A DNA stretch of 43,091 bases from Clostridia bacterium. Lineage in GTDB: Bacteria; Bacillota; Clostridia; UBA1212; UBA1255. The position numbers and the translations under genes were made by a program. The notes beneath the pieces were generated by a model that saw nothing but the letters and a program-made list of their open reading frames with translations, was not told the DNA's origin and made no database searches. Shown here one piece after another: positions 17,444-25,843 of the stretch. The stretch's first letter is position 1; the number at the start of each line of letters is the position of its first letter. Location: assembly GCA_017935905.1 (NCBI GenBank), contig JAGBGO010000012.1, forward strand, positions 1 through 43,091. Reading direction: 5' to 3'.

Positions 17444-18697
17444 ATGAAATACATTGCCGTTCTGGATTTAGGCACAACAGGTATTCGCGTTTTAGTTGCC
17501 AAGATTACAGAAAGTGGTGCGACACATATTATTGCGAAGGCATCGGTTGCTTGCCGGGGCATTCGCAAATTTCGGATAGAAAACAGTGCGGAGGTTAGCG
17601 AGTCGGTACGAAAAGTAATCCGCCGGATCCGCGAGCAGACGGATATTATTGTAAACTCTGTATACGTAAGTTTGTTCGGTTCTTACGTGGGCTATATCAA
17701 AAATACGGCCAGCGTTGACGTAGATGGGGAAGACGGTGTCGTTACGAGTTTGCATATCGCAACGCTTTTGGACAAGGTTGAAAGTGTTGAATTATACGAG
17801 AATGAATTCTTAGTGGGCGCGGTTCCTATGCGCTACGTAATTGATAACAGTATTCCGGCGGCATCGCCTTTCGGTATGCCTGCGCATACGCTTCGCGTAG
17901 ATGCACAAGTGCTTACCGCGGATTTGGATTTTGTGCAGGACGTAACCGAAGCATTGAAGGTCGCCGGTGTGGAAGTAGATGGATTTATTCCTTTGTCCGT
18001 TGCTATGCGCGGGCTGCTTCCGGAGAATGACACAGACAAGAGTACGTTACTCATCGATATGGGTGGTTCCGAAACGGAGTTCTGCGTTTATTTCAAGAAG
18101 TCTATTTATTACGCCTCTGCGATTCCCGTAGGTGGTGACAATATTACCAATGACGTAGCACAAGTATTAAACGTACGCAAGGAAGAAGCAGAAGGTCTGA
18201 AACGGGATTATTGCATTGCCGACACTTCGCTAGTAACCAATAATGTGGACGTTGCAATCTTCTCTTTGTCTTCGAATCAACAGGAATTAATCAAAGTGCA
18301 TGATATCGTTGAAGTGATGCAGGCGCGTATTGAAGACGTTTTAACTTTGATTCGCAACAAATTGGATGCGGAAGATATACAAACGGATTTGATTGACCGT
18401 GTTATCTTTACCGGAGACGGTATTATGGGCTTCAGCGGGCTTGATGAAGTTTGTCGCCGTGTTTTGGGTACCAAACAGGCAAACGTGGATTTCAGCCGAT
18501 ACACCGGTATGAAATCTGCTTACACCTATGCAAGCGGTATGGTGATGCACGTAGCGGCTATGCTTCCGTACGGTATGAAACAGTCTGCTATTGAGAAAAT
18601 ACAGGCACAGCCGGAGCCGACCAAAGAAAAAGGAAAGGGCGTGTTCGCTTCGATCCAGGATAAGTTCAAGGATTTAGTGGATCGGTTGCGGGATTAA
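17444..18697 (+). CDS. ftsA: Cell division protein FtsA
   Basis: FtsA is the actin-like ATPase that anchors FtsZ filaments to the membrane. The protein of about 417 residues begins with the phosphate-1 motif AVLDLGTTGIRVLVAK. It holds the 1C domain (SVYVSLFGSYVGYI) and the phosphate-2 motif STLLIDMGGSETEFCVY. The C-terminal end, FASIQDKFKDLVDRL, looks like the amphipathic membrane-targeting helix. The first codon is either GTG 17441 or ATG 17444; GTGGGGA at 17427-17433 suits the ATG. Its own promoter is upstream, and a second promoter separates it from ftsZ, so the two genes can be expressed at different levels. Confidence 0.92.
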   Translation: MKYIAVLDLGTTGIRVLVAKITESGATHIIAKASVACRGIRKFRIENSAEVSESVRKVIRRIREQTDIIVNSVYVSLFGSYVGYIKNTASVDVDGEDGVVTSLHIATLLDKVESVELYENEFLVGAVPMRYVIDNSIPAASPFGMPAHTLRVDAQVLTADLDFVQDVTEALKVAGVEVDGFIPLSVAMRGLLPENDTDKSTLLIDMGGSETEFCVYFKKSIYYASAIPVGGDNITNDVAQVLNVRKEEAEGLKRDYCIADTSLVTNNVDVAIFSLSSNQQELIKVHDIVEVMQARIEDVLTLIRNKLDAEDIQTDLIDRVIFTGDGIMGFSGLDEVCRRVLGTKQANVDFSRYTGMKSAYTYASGMVMHVAAMLPYGMKQSAIEKIQAQPEPTKEKGKGVFASIQDKFKDLVDRLRD

Positions 18698-18730
18698 AGG
18701 AATTTTCGTAAAATATTTCTGAACTAATAC

Positions 18731-18759
18731 TTGCGTATTTGGTTCAAATGATGTATATT
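18731..18759 (+). promoter_or_regulatory. Promoter of ftsZ
   Basis: TTGCGT (18731-18736), a 17-bp spacer and TATATT (18754-18759), 48 bases before the TTG start codon. Confidence 0.6.
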
Positions 18760-18807
18760 TATATAAGTAATATATTCTTTTAGAGTTTTTTTAAGGGGGT
18801 TTATACC

Positions 18808-19947
18808 TTGAGTATTGAATACGATAGCGAAGCAGGTAAGGATGCCAAGATCGTCGTGATCGGCGTAGGCGGCGGCGGAAACAACGCAGTAGACAGAATG
18901 ATCGATTCCGGTATGACCGGCGTTGATTTTGTAACGATGAATACGGACAAGGGTGTTTTGCTCCGTTCTAAAGCTGATACGAAGATTCAGTTGGGCGAGA
19001 AGTTAACACGCGGTCTCGGTGCCGGTGCCAATCCGGAGATTGGCGAGAAAGCCGCAAGAGAGTCTGTAGACGAGATTGTTAAGTTAATGGATAACGTAGA
19101 TATGGTATTCATTACGGCAGGTATGGGTGGCGGTACCGGTACAGGTGCAGCACCGGTTGTGGCTGAAATTGCAAAGTCCAAGGGTATCTTGACGGTAGCC
19201 GTTGTTACGAAACCTTTTGCATTTGAAGGCCGTCAGAAGATGATGTCTGCACTTCGCGGTATTGAGAAATTACAAGCAAGTGTTGATTCCTTGGTGATCA
19301 TTCCCAACGACAACATTATGAAAGTTGTGGATGAGAAAGTTACGATTTCCAATGCATTCAAGATGGTAGATGAAGTGCTGAGCAACTCCGTTCAGGGTAT
19401 CTGCGACATCATTACCAATGTAGCAGACGTAAACGTAGACTTTGCAGACGTTCGTGCAACGATGTCCGATAAGGGTATTGTACATATGGGCGTCGGACAA
19501 GCTTCCGGCAAGGATCGTGCGAAAGAAGCATTGAAGATTGCCGTTGAGAATCCTTTGCTTGAAACTTCTATTAAGGGTGCTAAATCCGTGCTTGTTTACT
19601 ACTACGGTGACAACATCAATATGTTTGAACTTTCTGAAGTAAACAATATGGTACACGAGCAAGTAGATCCGGATGCCAAGATTATCTTCGGTATTAAGGA
19701 TGCAGACGGAAGCGATGCTTCTATCAGCGACACGATGCAAATTACCATTATTGCTGCCGGCTTTGGCGATAGCGAGGAGGAACCTGTTCCGGCAATCGGT
19801 TTGAACTTTGATGCGCCCGTTACAGCAGCTCCTGCGAAACCTGCGGCACCGGTTGAGGATGACGCAGACGTTATTGTAAAGAAGTCCACGGATGACTACG
19901 ATGACGACTTTGACGTTCCTTCTTTCTTGAAAGGTTCGAAGCGTTAA
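18808..19947 (+). CDS. ftsZ: Cell division GTPase FtsZ
   Basis: FtsZ is the tubulin-like GTPase that forms the division ring. The 379 residues include VIGVGGGGNNAVDRMI and the tubulin signature GMGGGTGTGAAPVVAEIAK. The synergy-loop segment VNVDFADVRATMSDKG also appears. A variable Ala/Pro linker follows and then the conserved C-terminal peptide DDDFDVPSFLKGSKR, which binds FtsA and SepF. The start is a TTG at 18808, supported by AAGGGGG at 18793-18799 with 8 bases spacing. A rare start codon may help limit FtsZ level. A strong terminator follows. Confidence 0.99.
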   Translation: MSIEYDSEAGKDAKIVVIGVGGGGNNAVDRMIDSGMTGVDFVTMNTDKGVLLRSKADTKIQLGEKLTRGLGAGANPEIGEKAARESVDEIVKLMDNVDMVFITAGMGGGTGTGAAPVVAEIAKSKGILTVAVVTKPFAFEGRQKMMSALRGIEKLQASVDSLVIIPNDNIMKVVDEKVTISNAFKMVDEVLSNSVQGICDIITNVADVNVDFADVRATMSDKGIVHMGVGQASGKDRAKEALKIAVENPLLETSIKGAKSVLVYYYGDNINMFELSEVNNMVHEQVDPDAKIIFGIKDADGSDASISDTMQITIIAAGFGDSEEEPVPAIGLNFDAPVTAAPAKPAAPVEDDADVIVKKSTDDYDDDFDVPSFLKGSKR

Positions 19948-19970
19948 TTCTATTTATTACAAAGCGAAAT

Positions 19971-20011
19971 AAAACTGTCGGTTTGAAATTCATCAAATCG
20001 GCAGTTTTTTT
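19971..20011 (+). terminator. Intrinsic terminator after ftsZ
   Basis: AAAACTGTCGGTTTGA (19971-19986) pairs with TCAAATCGGCAGTTTT with G-U pairs, followed by more T. It ends the division transcript before the sporulation genes. Confidence 0.9.
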
Positions 20012-20040
20012 ATGCCGCCAACACGTTGGAAAAACAATTT

Positions 20041-20088
20041 TTCGTCAGTCGGCTTTCGTCATAATTCGTCGCAGAGAAAGCATATACT
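20041..20088 (+). promoter_or_regulatory. Putative Spo0A-controlled promoter of spoIIGA-sigE
   Basis: Three tandem copies of TTCGTC(A/G) lie at 20041-20047, 20055-20061 and 20065-20071. Reversed, the first two read TGACGAA, which fits the Spo0A box TGNCGAA exactly; the third has one mismatch. A -10 TATACT lies at 20083-20088 and there is no TTGACA at the usual -35. In Bacillus subtilis the spoIIG promoter is known to use tandem 0A boxes and a misplaced -35. The same logic here is inferred. Confidence 0.6.
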
Positions 20089-20109
20089 CATATTGGGTGG
20101 TGAGTGGGT

Positions 20110-21021
20110 ATGCAAGCGGTGTACATAGACGTGTTGATTGCCGAGAATTTTGTAATGGACTATTTTATACTCTATATGACGTCCAAAATTCTCTATCATA
20201 AAAAAGCGGTGCGTCCGCGTAGAATGCTGCTCCGCCTTGCCTTTAGCAGCGGATTAGGGGTTATTTACACGGTAACGTCCGTTCTGCTGCTCCATAGTGC
20301 GCTCTCTTTGTTTATATTCAAAGTCATTTTGTCTCTTGGTATGGTCTGGGTGGCATTTTACCCCAAAAACGTCCATCAAATCCTAAAGAGTGTGGGATGC
20401 TTCTACGGCGTGACATTACTGGCAGGGGGCGCAGCCACGGTTGTAGTCAGTGAAACCGGCACGGAACAATATCTGTTTATCGTGTTTGCGGTTGTAGCCG
20501 TGGTGGGCGACGTTATACTGAAATCGATTCGCCAACATCGCGCTGTGGAAAAATACAGTGTGGATTTGTACGTTCAATTTGAAGAAGCGGGCGTCTGGCT
20601 ACCGGCCTTGGTGGATAGCGGCAATGAACTGAAAGATCCTTGCAGCGGTCAACCGGTGATCGTCGTGGAGTTAGATGCCGTTCGCACCATTTTACCGCCG
20701 GAGATTGTAACGCTGCTCAAAACCACCGAGGGGGACGCTTTTTTCTCCCGGGAAGTCCTGGAACGGCTGGATACCTGGGCTACAAAACTCCGATTGGTTC
20801 CTTTTGCGTCTTTAGGGTGCAAAAGCGGCCTGCTGGTAGGTTTTCGGGCAGAAACGGTACGCATTGGAAATGGAACGGTAAAAGGGGAGGAATTGCACAA
20901 TTTGACGGTTTGTATATGCGCCCAAACATTATCTGCAGACGGATTATATAAAGGCTTATTGGGGCAAGAATTGCTTTCAAGCCGTGGAAACCAAGAAAAT
21001 TGCCAGGCGATTCCGGCGTAA
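20110..21021 (+). CDS. spoIIGA: Sporulation sigma-E factor processing peptidase SpoIIGA
   Basis: SpoIIGA is the membrane aspartic protease that cleaves pro-SigE in the mother cell after a signal from the forespore. The protein of about 303 residues has five hydrophobic segments in the first 140 residues, starting with [19 protein letters not shown]. The cytoplasmic protease half carries [12 protein letters not shown] with the catalytic Asp near residue 169. I chose the ATG at 20110 (start MQAVYIDV) over an in-frame GTG at 20104. It sits directly before sigE, its substrate, 29 bases apart, as in other spore formers. A Spo0A-type promoter lies upstream. Confidence 0.92.
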   Translation: MQAVYIDVLIAENFVMDYFILYMTSKILYHKKAVRPRRMLLRLAFSSGLGVIYTVTSVLLLHSALSLFIFKVILSLGMVWVAFYPKNVHQILKSVGCFYGVTLLAGGAATVVVSETGTEQYLFIVFAVVAVVGDVILKSIRQHRAVEKYSVDLYVQFEEAGVWLPALVDSGNELKDPCSGQPVIVVELDAVRTILPPEIVTLLKTTEGDAFFSREVLERLDTWATKLRLVPFASLGCKSGLLVGFRAETVRIGNGTVKGEELHNLTVCICAQTLSADGLYKGLLGQELLSSRGNQENCQAIPA

Positions 21022-21050
21022 AATCAAAATACACAAAAGGAGTGGTACGT

Positions 21051-21782
21051 ATGAGAAACAAAATTATGCGCATTCGAATAACCCTTTTCCTTCGGCAACT
21101 GTGCCGACGGTTGGGGCTTATACCCAAAAACGGTATTTACTATATTGGTGGTTCGGAATCCTTGCCGCCTCCACTTTCGCAAGAGGAGGAGCAGTATCTG
21201 ATTTCCCGCTTTGAAGATCGGGAAATGGACGTGAAATCCGTGCTGATTGAACGAAATCTCCGCCTGGTGGTGTACATTGCCAAGAAATTCGAAAATAATG
21301 CCTATAACATTGAAGATTTGATTTCCATCGGCACCATTGGCTTGATCAAAGCCATACATTCCTTTGTGCCCAACAAAAATATTAAATTGGCCACCTACGC
21401 GTCTCGGTGTATTGAAAACGAAATATTAATGCATCTGCGCCGCAACAATAAATTGAAAGCGGAAGTCTCTTTGGAAGAACCGCTGAAAGTGGATTGGGAC
21501 GGTAATGAATTACTTCTGTCTGACGTACTCAGCAGCGATGCGGACGTGGTGTATCGTGAAATGGACAACGAATCCGACCGTGTTGCCTTGCATCACGCAC
21601 TGGATAAACTCAATACACGGGAACGCAGAATTATGGATTTGCGCTTTGGATTTGGCGGTGGCGGAGAGCGCACGCAGAAGGAAGTTGCGGATATGCTGGG
21701 CATTTCTCAGTCCTACATTTCCAGAATTGAAAAGAAAATTATGAACCGTTTGCGAAAAGAATTAATTAAAGAGGACGTTTGA
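21051..21782 (+). CDS. sigE: RNA polymerase sporulation sigma factor SigE (pro-form)
   Basis: SigE directs early mother-cell transcription in sporulation. The 243-residue protein begins with a basic, hydrophobic pro-sequence of about 28 residues ([19 protein letters not shown]). The cleavage region [15 protein letters not shown] follows, nearly as in Bacillus. Region 2 shows [19 protein letters not shown] and [17 protein letters not shown]. Region 4 shows [12 protein letters not shown]-like and [20 protein letters not shown] sequence. AAAGGAG at 21036-21042 supports the ATG. It is co-transcribed with spoIIGA. sigG follows 61 bases later with its own possible promoter. Confidence 0.97.
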   Translation: MRNKIMRIRITLFLRQLCRRLGLIPKNGIYYIGGSESLPPPLSQEEEQYLISRFEDREMDVKSVLIERNLRLVVYIAKKFENNAYNIEDLISIGTIGLIKAIHSFVPNKNIKLATYASRCIENEILMHLRRNNKLKAEVSLEEPLKVDWDGNELLLSDVLSSDADVVYREMDNESDRVALHHALDKLNTRERRIMDLRFGFGGGGERTQKEVADMLGISQSYISRIEKKIMNRLRKELIKEDV

Positions 21783-21811
21783 ATAAAAGCGGGATAAAAT
21801 AGGCAATACTC
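21780..21811 (+). promoter_or_regulatory. Possible forespore-type promoter of sigG
   Basis: TGAATA (21780-21785) overlaps the sigE stop and is followed after 18-19 bases by CAATACTC (21804-21811). The known SigF/SigG-type pattern is roughly TGAATA, 17-18 bases, CATACTA. The match is partial, so this is a suggestion only. Confidence 0.35.
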
Positions 21812-21843
21812 ATAACAATACTACTTACTTGGAGGCTATTGTT

Positions 21844-22614
21844 ATGATCAATAAGGTGGAAATCTGTGGGGTCAATACGGCGAAATTGCCGGTACTTTCC
21901 GGGAAAGAGAAACAGGCATTGTTTGAACGAATTCAAGCAGGGGATGAAGAAGCCCGGGAGCTATTTATACAAGGCAATTTGCGTTTGGTTCTCAGTGTGA
22001 TTCAGCGTTTTTGGAATCGAGGGGAGCAAGCGGATGATCTGTTTCAAATCGGTTGTATCGGCTTAATTAAAGCCATTGATAACTTTGACGTAACACAAAA
22101 CGTACAATTTTCTACCTATGCCGTTCCAATGATTATAGGTGAAATTCGCCGATATCTGCGGGATAACAATGCCATTCGCGTCAGCCGGTCTTTGCGGGAC
22201 CTTGCCTATAAAGCCTTGCAACTTCGGGAAAGTTTGTGCAATCAAAACAACCGGGAGCCTACGGTGGATGAACTGGCACAACAATTGGAAGTGCCCAGAG
22301 AAGATTTGGTGGTGGCATTAGATGCTGTGCAGGACACGGTTTCTCTGTTTGATCCCGTTTTCCAGGACGGTGGGGATACTTTGTGCGTCATGGATCAAAT
22401 CCGGGATGAGAAAAATACTGCAGCTTCCTGGGAACAAACCCTTACCATTGAATCTGCTATGGATCGCTTGACGCCCAGAGAGCAAACTATTGTATCCATG
22501 CGTTTTTTTGACGGGAGAACCCAAATGGAAGTAGCGGAGGAAATCGGCATCAGTCAGGCACAAGTATCCAGATTGGAGAAAAACGCCCTGAAACATTTAC
22601 GCAAATATATTTGA
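21844..22614 (+). CDS. sigG: RNA polymerase sporulation sigma factor SigG
   Basis: SigG directs late forespore transcription. The protein of about 256 residues starts MINKVEICGVNTAKLPVLS, the distinctive N-terminus of SigG (the CSFB/Gin-contact region). Region 2 reads GNLRLVLSVIQRFWNRGEQ and DDLFQIGCIGLIKAIDNFD; the core-binding VQFSTYAVPMIIGEIRRYLR follows; region 4 reads TQMEVAEEIGISQAQVSRLE. The ATG at 21844 is preceded by TTGGAGG with 8 bases spacing; a further upstream in-frame ATG overlaps that site. The order spoIIGA-sigE-sigG is typical of Firmicutes. Confidence 0.96.
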   Translation: MINKVEICGVNTAKLPVLSGKEKQALFERIQAGDEEARELFIQGNLRLVLSVIQRFWNRGEQADDLFQIGCIGLIKAIDNFDVTQNVQFSTYAVPMIIGEIRRYLRDNNAIRVSRSLRDLAYKALQLRESLCNQNNREPTVDELAQQLEVPREDLVVALDAVQDTVSLFDPVFQDGGDTLCVMDQIRDEKNTAASWEQTLTIESAMDRLTPREQTIVSMRFFDGRTQMEVAEEIGISQAQVSRLEKNALKHLRKYI

Positions 22615-22626
22615 AGGAGTGTCTTC

Positions 22627-22899
22627 GTGGGTCGCATTAGCAAGCTGAAAAAGAAAACGGTCATTAACGTAAATGACGGCCGAAAGATTGGCTCAATCTG
22701 TGACGTGGACGTGGATTTGGAAGATGGTTGCGTCAAGGGGATTATGGTGCGTGTTTGTGCTTCCTATCAGCCTTGTGGGGGGAAATGCAAAGAAGTGATT
22801 ATCCCGTTTGATCGCGTGGTGCGCGCCGGGGGAGACGTGGTGCTGGTGCGGGCGGAAATGCAAAATATTCTCCGCTTTTTGGAGGCACCCCGCCCTTGA
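22627..22899 (+). CDS. YlmC/YmxH family sporulation-associated PRC-barrel protein
   Basis: A 90-residue protein with one PRC-barrel-like fold. It shows SKLKKKTVINVNDGRKIGS near the start, DVDVDLEDGCVKGIMV in the middle and VIIPFDRVVRAGGDVVLV towards the end. The KLKKKTVINVNDG pattern and length match the YlmC/YmxH group, which often follows sigG in spore formers; function is unclear. It has a four-cysteine character around CASYQPCGGKCKE that may bind a metal. The GTG start at 22627 follows AAGGAG with 7 bases spacing, 12 bases after the sigG stop. The -35 box of the pyr promoter overlaps the stop codon. Confidence 0.85.
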   Translation: MGRISKLKKKTVINVNDGRKIGSICDVDVDLEDGCVKGIMVRVCASYQPCGGKCKEVIIPFDRVVRAGGDVVLVRAEMQNILRFLEAPRP

Positions 22900-22924
22900 C
22901 TTTTACCGCTTGTCGTATTATACT
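22896..22924 (+). promoter_or_regulatory. Promoter of the pyr operon
   Basis: TTGACT (22896-22901), a 17-bp spacer and TATACT (22919-22924). It overlaps the stop of the YlmC-like gene. Confidence 0.8.
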
Positions 22925-22939
22925 TGACCCATAACTAAA

Positions 22940-23056
22940 TAACACCTTTAAGTTTGTCCTGCGAGGCAGTCAAGGTATTTTGAAACGGAGCAGTTGCTTC
23001 CTCGAAATTGTTGAGCGCAATACGGCGCGGACAAGCAAACGGGGGAGTTTTTTTAT
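22940..23056 (+). promoter_or_regulatory. PyrR-dependent attenuator of the pyr operon
   Basis: The leader carries the PyrR recognition loop GTCCTGCGAGGC (22956-22967) within a stem closed by ACCTT/AAGGT. A terminator stem pairs CTTCCTCG (22997-23004) with CGGGGGAG (23040-23047), including two G-U pairs. Internal TTGT/ACAA and GCGC/GCGC helices add to it, and seven T follow at 23048-23054. An antiterminator can form between GTTTGTCC-TGCG (22952-22963) and CGC-GGACAAGC (23026-23036), which breaks both other stems. UMP-bound PyrR would hold the first stem and so favour termination. The pairings are read directly; the mechanism is from the known Bacillus system. Confidence 0.9.
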
Positions 23057-23079
23057 TGTGTACATAATGGGAGGATCAA

Positions 23080-23637
23080 ATGGAAATACGCTTTGACGAG
23101 AAAGTGGTGCTGATGGATGAACCGGCTATGAACCGGGCCATTTGTCGTATTGCCCATGAAATCGTAGAGTACAATCAGGGCGTAGATAATCTGGTCCTGA
23201 TCGGTATTCAAAGACGGGGCGTTCCGCTGGCTGAACGTATTGCCCGGGAAATACAGCATTTTGAACAAATTAAGCCCGAGATAGACGTGTTGGATATTAC
23301 TTTTTACCGGGATGACCTGAGCAAGATGGCGGCCCAACCGGTGCTGCGAAAGCACCCTTTAACCGCATCCATTGAAGGTAAGACGGTGGTGCTGGTAGAC
23401 GACGTGATTTATACAGGCAGAACCACGCGGGCAGCGGTGGAGGCATTATTTGATGCAGGAAGACCGGAACGTGTTCAATTGGCAGTTCTGATAGACCGGG
23501 GGCACCGGGAACTTCCGTTTAAGCCGGATTACGTAGGAAAGAACGTGCCTACCAGCCGAAGCGAAACCGTCAGCGTTGAATTACAAGAAATTGACAATAG
23601 AAACCGTGTAGTATTAAAGGCAGAGGTGAAGGGATAA
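23080..23637 (+). CDS. pyrR: Bifunctional pyr operon regulator/uracil phosphoribosyltransferase PyrR
   Basis: PyrR binds the pyr leader RNA in the presence of UMP and promotes termination; it also has uracil phosphoribosyltransferase activity. The 185-residue length is normal. It shows NLVLIGIQRRGVPLAERIA and the PRPP-binding loop VVLVDDVIYTGRTTRAA. An RNA-binding basic face and DRGHRELPFKPDYVGKNVPT complete the family pattern. GGGAGG precedes the ATG. It is first in the pyr operon, right after the attenuator it is expected to control. One base separates its stop from the pyrB start. Confidence 0.98.
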   Translation: MEIRFDEKVVLMDEPAMNRAICRIAHEIVEYNQGVDNLVLIGIQRRGVPLAERIAREIQHFEQIKPEIDVLDITFYRDDLSKMAAQPVLRKHPLTASIEGKTVVLVDDVIYTGRTTRAAVEALFDAGRPERVQLAVLIDRGHRELPFKPDYVGKNVPTSRSETVSVELQEIDNRNRVVLKAEVKG

Positions 23638-23638
23638 T

Positions 23639-24559
23639 ATGAGCAGTCTTACATCGAAACATTTATTAGGACTTAGAGACGTTCCTGCTGAAGAAATTCA
23701 ATTGATTTTGGATACGGCGAAGGAAATGCGGAAGATTTTGGATTCCGACAACAAGAAGGCATCCCATTTACAGGGGAAATCCGTGGTGACACTTTTCTAT
23801 GAGAACAGCACCAGAACTCGTCTTTCTTTTGAAATGGCATCGAAATATTTGGGTGCAACAGCGGCGAATATTTCTGCATCCGCCAGTAGCGTTACCAAAG
23901 GAGAAACGCTGATTGATACAGGACGCACCATTGAACAGATGGGCACGGACGTAATCGTTATGCGTCATTCAATGTCCGGTGCCCCCCATTTGCTTTCCCA
24001 ATACGTCAATTGCTCCGTGGTGAATGCAGGCGACGGTATGAATGAGCATCCTACCCAGGCGCTTTTGGATATGTTGACTATATTAAATCATAAAGGCACC
24101 TTGAAAGGCTTGAAAGTGGCGATTACAGGCGATATTCTCCACAGCCGCGTGGCCCGCAGTAATATTTGGGGGCTTCGAAAGATGGGTGCGGAAGTTGTGG
24201 TGTCTTCACCTTCTACTTTACTTCCCGCCAATATTGAACAAACCGGCGTACGCCTTGCCAAAGACGTAACGGAGGCGGTTCAAGGCGCTGACGTCGTCAT
24301 GGGATTAAGACTTCAGTTAGAGCGCCAGAAGAAAGCTCTGTTCCCCACGGGCAGAGAGTATTCTAAGTATTTTGGTGTTGGCCCTGAAGTGCTTTCCCAT
24401 GCGGCGAAGGATTGTATCGTGCTTCATCCCGGTCCTGTAAACAGAGGGTTGGAATTGACTACCAGTGTTATTGATGCTGACAATTCCGTAATCAATGAGC
24501 AGGTTCATTCCGGTGTAGCAGTACGTATGGCCGTACTTCACTTACTGACCAGCAAATAA
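23639..24559 (+). CDS. pyrB: Aspartate carbamoyltransferase catalytic subunit
   Basis: PyrB condenses carbamoyl phosphate and aspartate to carbamoyl aspartate. The 306-residue protein shows the carbamoyl-phosphate site ENSTRTRLSFEMASK, VMRHSMSGAPHLLSQ, the HPTQALLDMLT motif and the C-terminal PVNRGLEL. No regulatory subunit PyrI follows, so it is the Bacillus-like catalytic trimer type. The start sits one base after pyrR and is probably translated by coupling, with GGTGAAGGGA upstream. Confidence 0.98.
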   Translation: MSSLTSKHLLGLRDVPAEEIQLILDTAKEMRKILDSDNKKASHLQGKSVVTLFYENSTRTRLSFEMASKYLGATAANISASASSVTKGETLIDTGRTIEQMGTDVIVMRHSMSGAPHLLSQYVNCSVVNAGDGMNEHPTQALLDMLTILNHKGTLKGLKVAITGDILHSRVARSNIWGLRKMGAEVVVSSPSTLLPANIEQTGVRLAKDVTEAVQGADVVMGLRLQLERQKKALFPTGREYSKYFGVGPEVLSHAAKDCIVLHPGPVNRGLELTTSVIDADNSVINEQVHSGVAVRMAVLHLLTSK

Positions 24560-24578
24560 GAAAGGGGCAAGATAGATT

Positions 24579-25841
24579 ATGTTGATTCTTCAAAATATCC
24601 GGGCGGTAGATCCCGGTGCGAATTTAGATAAAGTATGCGATATTGTGATTGAAGGTTGCCGGATCGTGAAGATCGCCGAGGCCAAGACGCAGAATGATTC
24701 CAACGCAGAAGTCATCGACGGCACAGGTCTTGTGGCTTTCCCCGGCTTGATTGATATGCACTGCCATTTAAGAGAACCGGGCCTTGAATATAAAGAAGAT
24801 ATTGAATCCGGTACCAAATCGGCAAGGGCCGGCGGCTTCACCGGTGTGGCTTGTATGCCCAACACAAAACCGGTGGTAGACAACAGCGCGATCGTTCGCG
24901 CCATTACCAGCCGGGCGAAAGAAGTGGGCAGCGTGAAGGTTTATCCCATCGGTGCCATTTCAAAAGGCCTTCAAGGTCAGGAACTGGCTGAAATGGGAGA
25001 TATGCAGGAAGCCGGCATTGTAGCCGTTTCCGACGACGGTCGCCCCGTATCTTCTTCCTCTTTGATGAAGAAAGCTATGATGTACGCCGCACAATTCAAT
25101 CTTCCCGTTATTTCTCACTGTGAAGATTTGGATTTGGTGGACGACGGCTACATGAACGAAGGTTATACCGCTACCGTGTTGGGCCTTCGGGGAAATCCTT
25201 GGGCTTCTGAAACCAATATGGTATCCCGTGAGCTCATTTTAGCAGAGTACTTAAACGTACCGGTACACATTGCTCACGTCAGTGCCAAACTGTCTGTGGA
25301 ATTGATCCGTGAAGCGAAGGCAAGAGGCGTGCAGGTAACGTGTGAGACGTGTCCCCACTATTTTACCCTGACGGAAGAAGCCGTAGGGAATTACGACACC
25401 AATGCGAAAGTCAATCCGCCTCTTCGAGCAAAAGAAGATCTGGAAGCCATTATTGCAGGCTTGCAGGACGGCACCATTGACTGTATCGCAACGGATCACG
25501 CACCTCACCACGTAGATGAGAAGCGTGTGGAATTTGCCCAGGCGGCAAACGGTTTGGTGGGCTTTGAAACGGCATTCGGCCTTTCGTACACGTACTTGGT
25601 TGAAACAGGCAAGTTGACACTTTCTCAGTTGGTGGAGAAGATGTCTTTGAATCCCGGCTTGATTTTGGGCGTTGGCACTCGTTTGGCAGAGGGCGAATGT
25701 GCGGATATTACCGTGGTGGATTTGAATCAAGAATATACAGTTGAAGTGGCGAAATTCCTTTCTAAGAGCAAAAATTCGCCCTATGACGGTTGGAAATTAA
25801 AGGGTCGTGTGGTACACACCATTGTAGATGGGAGGATTTAA
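24579..25841 (+). CDS. pyrC: Dihydroorotase
   Basis: PyrC cyclises carbamoyl aspartate to dihydroorotate. The 420-residue length marks the class I (Bacillus-type) amidohydrolase. It shows zinc ligands in DMHCHLREPGLEYKEDIESG, a conserved PVISHCEDLD, PVHIAHVSA, and ATDHAPHH with the catalytic Asp. The ending KFLSKSKNSPYDGWKLKGRV is typical. GAAAGGGG precedes the ATG. It lies 19 bases after pyrB and 2 bases before pyrF. Confidence 0.98.
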   Translation: MLILQNIRAVDPGANLDKVCDIVIEGCRIVKIAEAKTQNDSNAEVIDGTGLVAFPGLIDMHCHLREPGLEYKEDIESGTKSARAGGFTGVACMPNTKPVVDNSAIVRAITSRAKEVGSVKVYPIGAISKGLQGQELAEMGDMQEAGIVAVSDDGRPVSSSSLMKKAMMYAAQFNLPVISHCEDLDLVDDGYMNEGYTATVLGLRGNPWASETNMVSRELILAEYLNVPVHIAHVSAKLSVELIREAKARGVQVTCETCPHYFTLTEEAVGNYDTNAKVNPPLRAKEDLEAIIAGLQDGTIDCIATDHAPHHVDEKRVEFAQAANGLVGFETAFGLSYTYLVETGKLTLSQLVEKMSLNPGLILGVGTRLAEGECADITVVDLNQEYTVEVAKFLSKSKNSPYDGWKLKGRVVHTIVDGRI

Positions 25842-25843
25842 TC

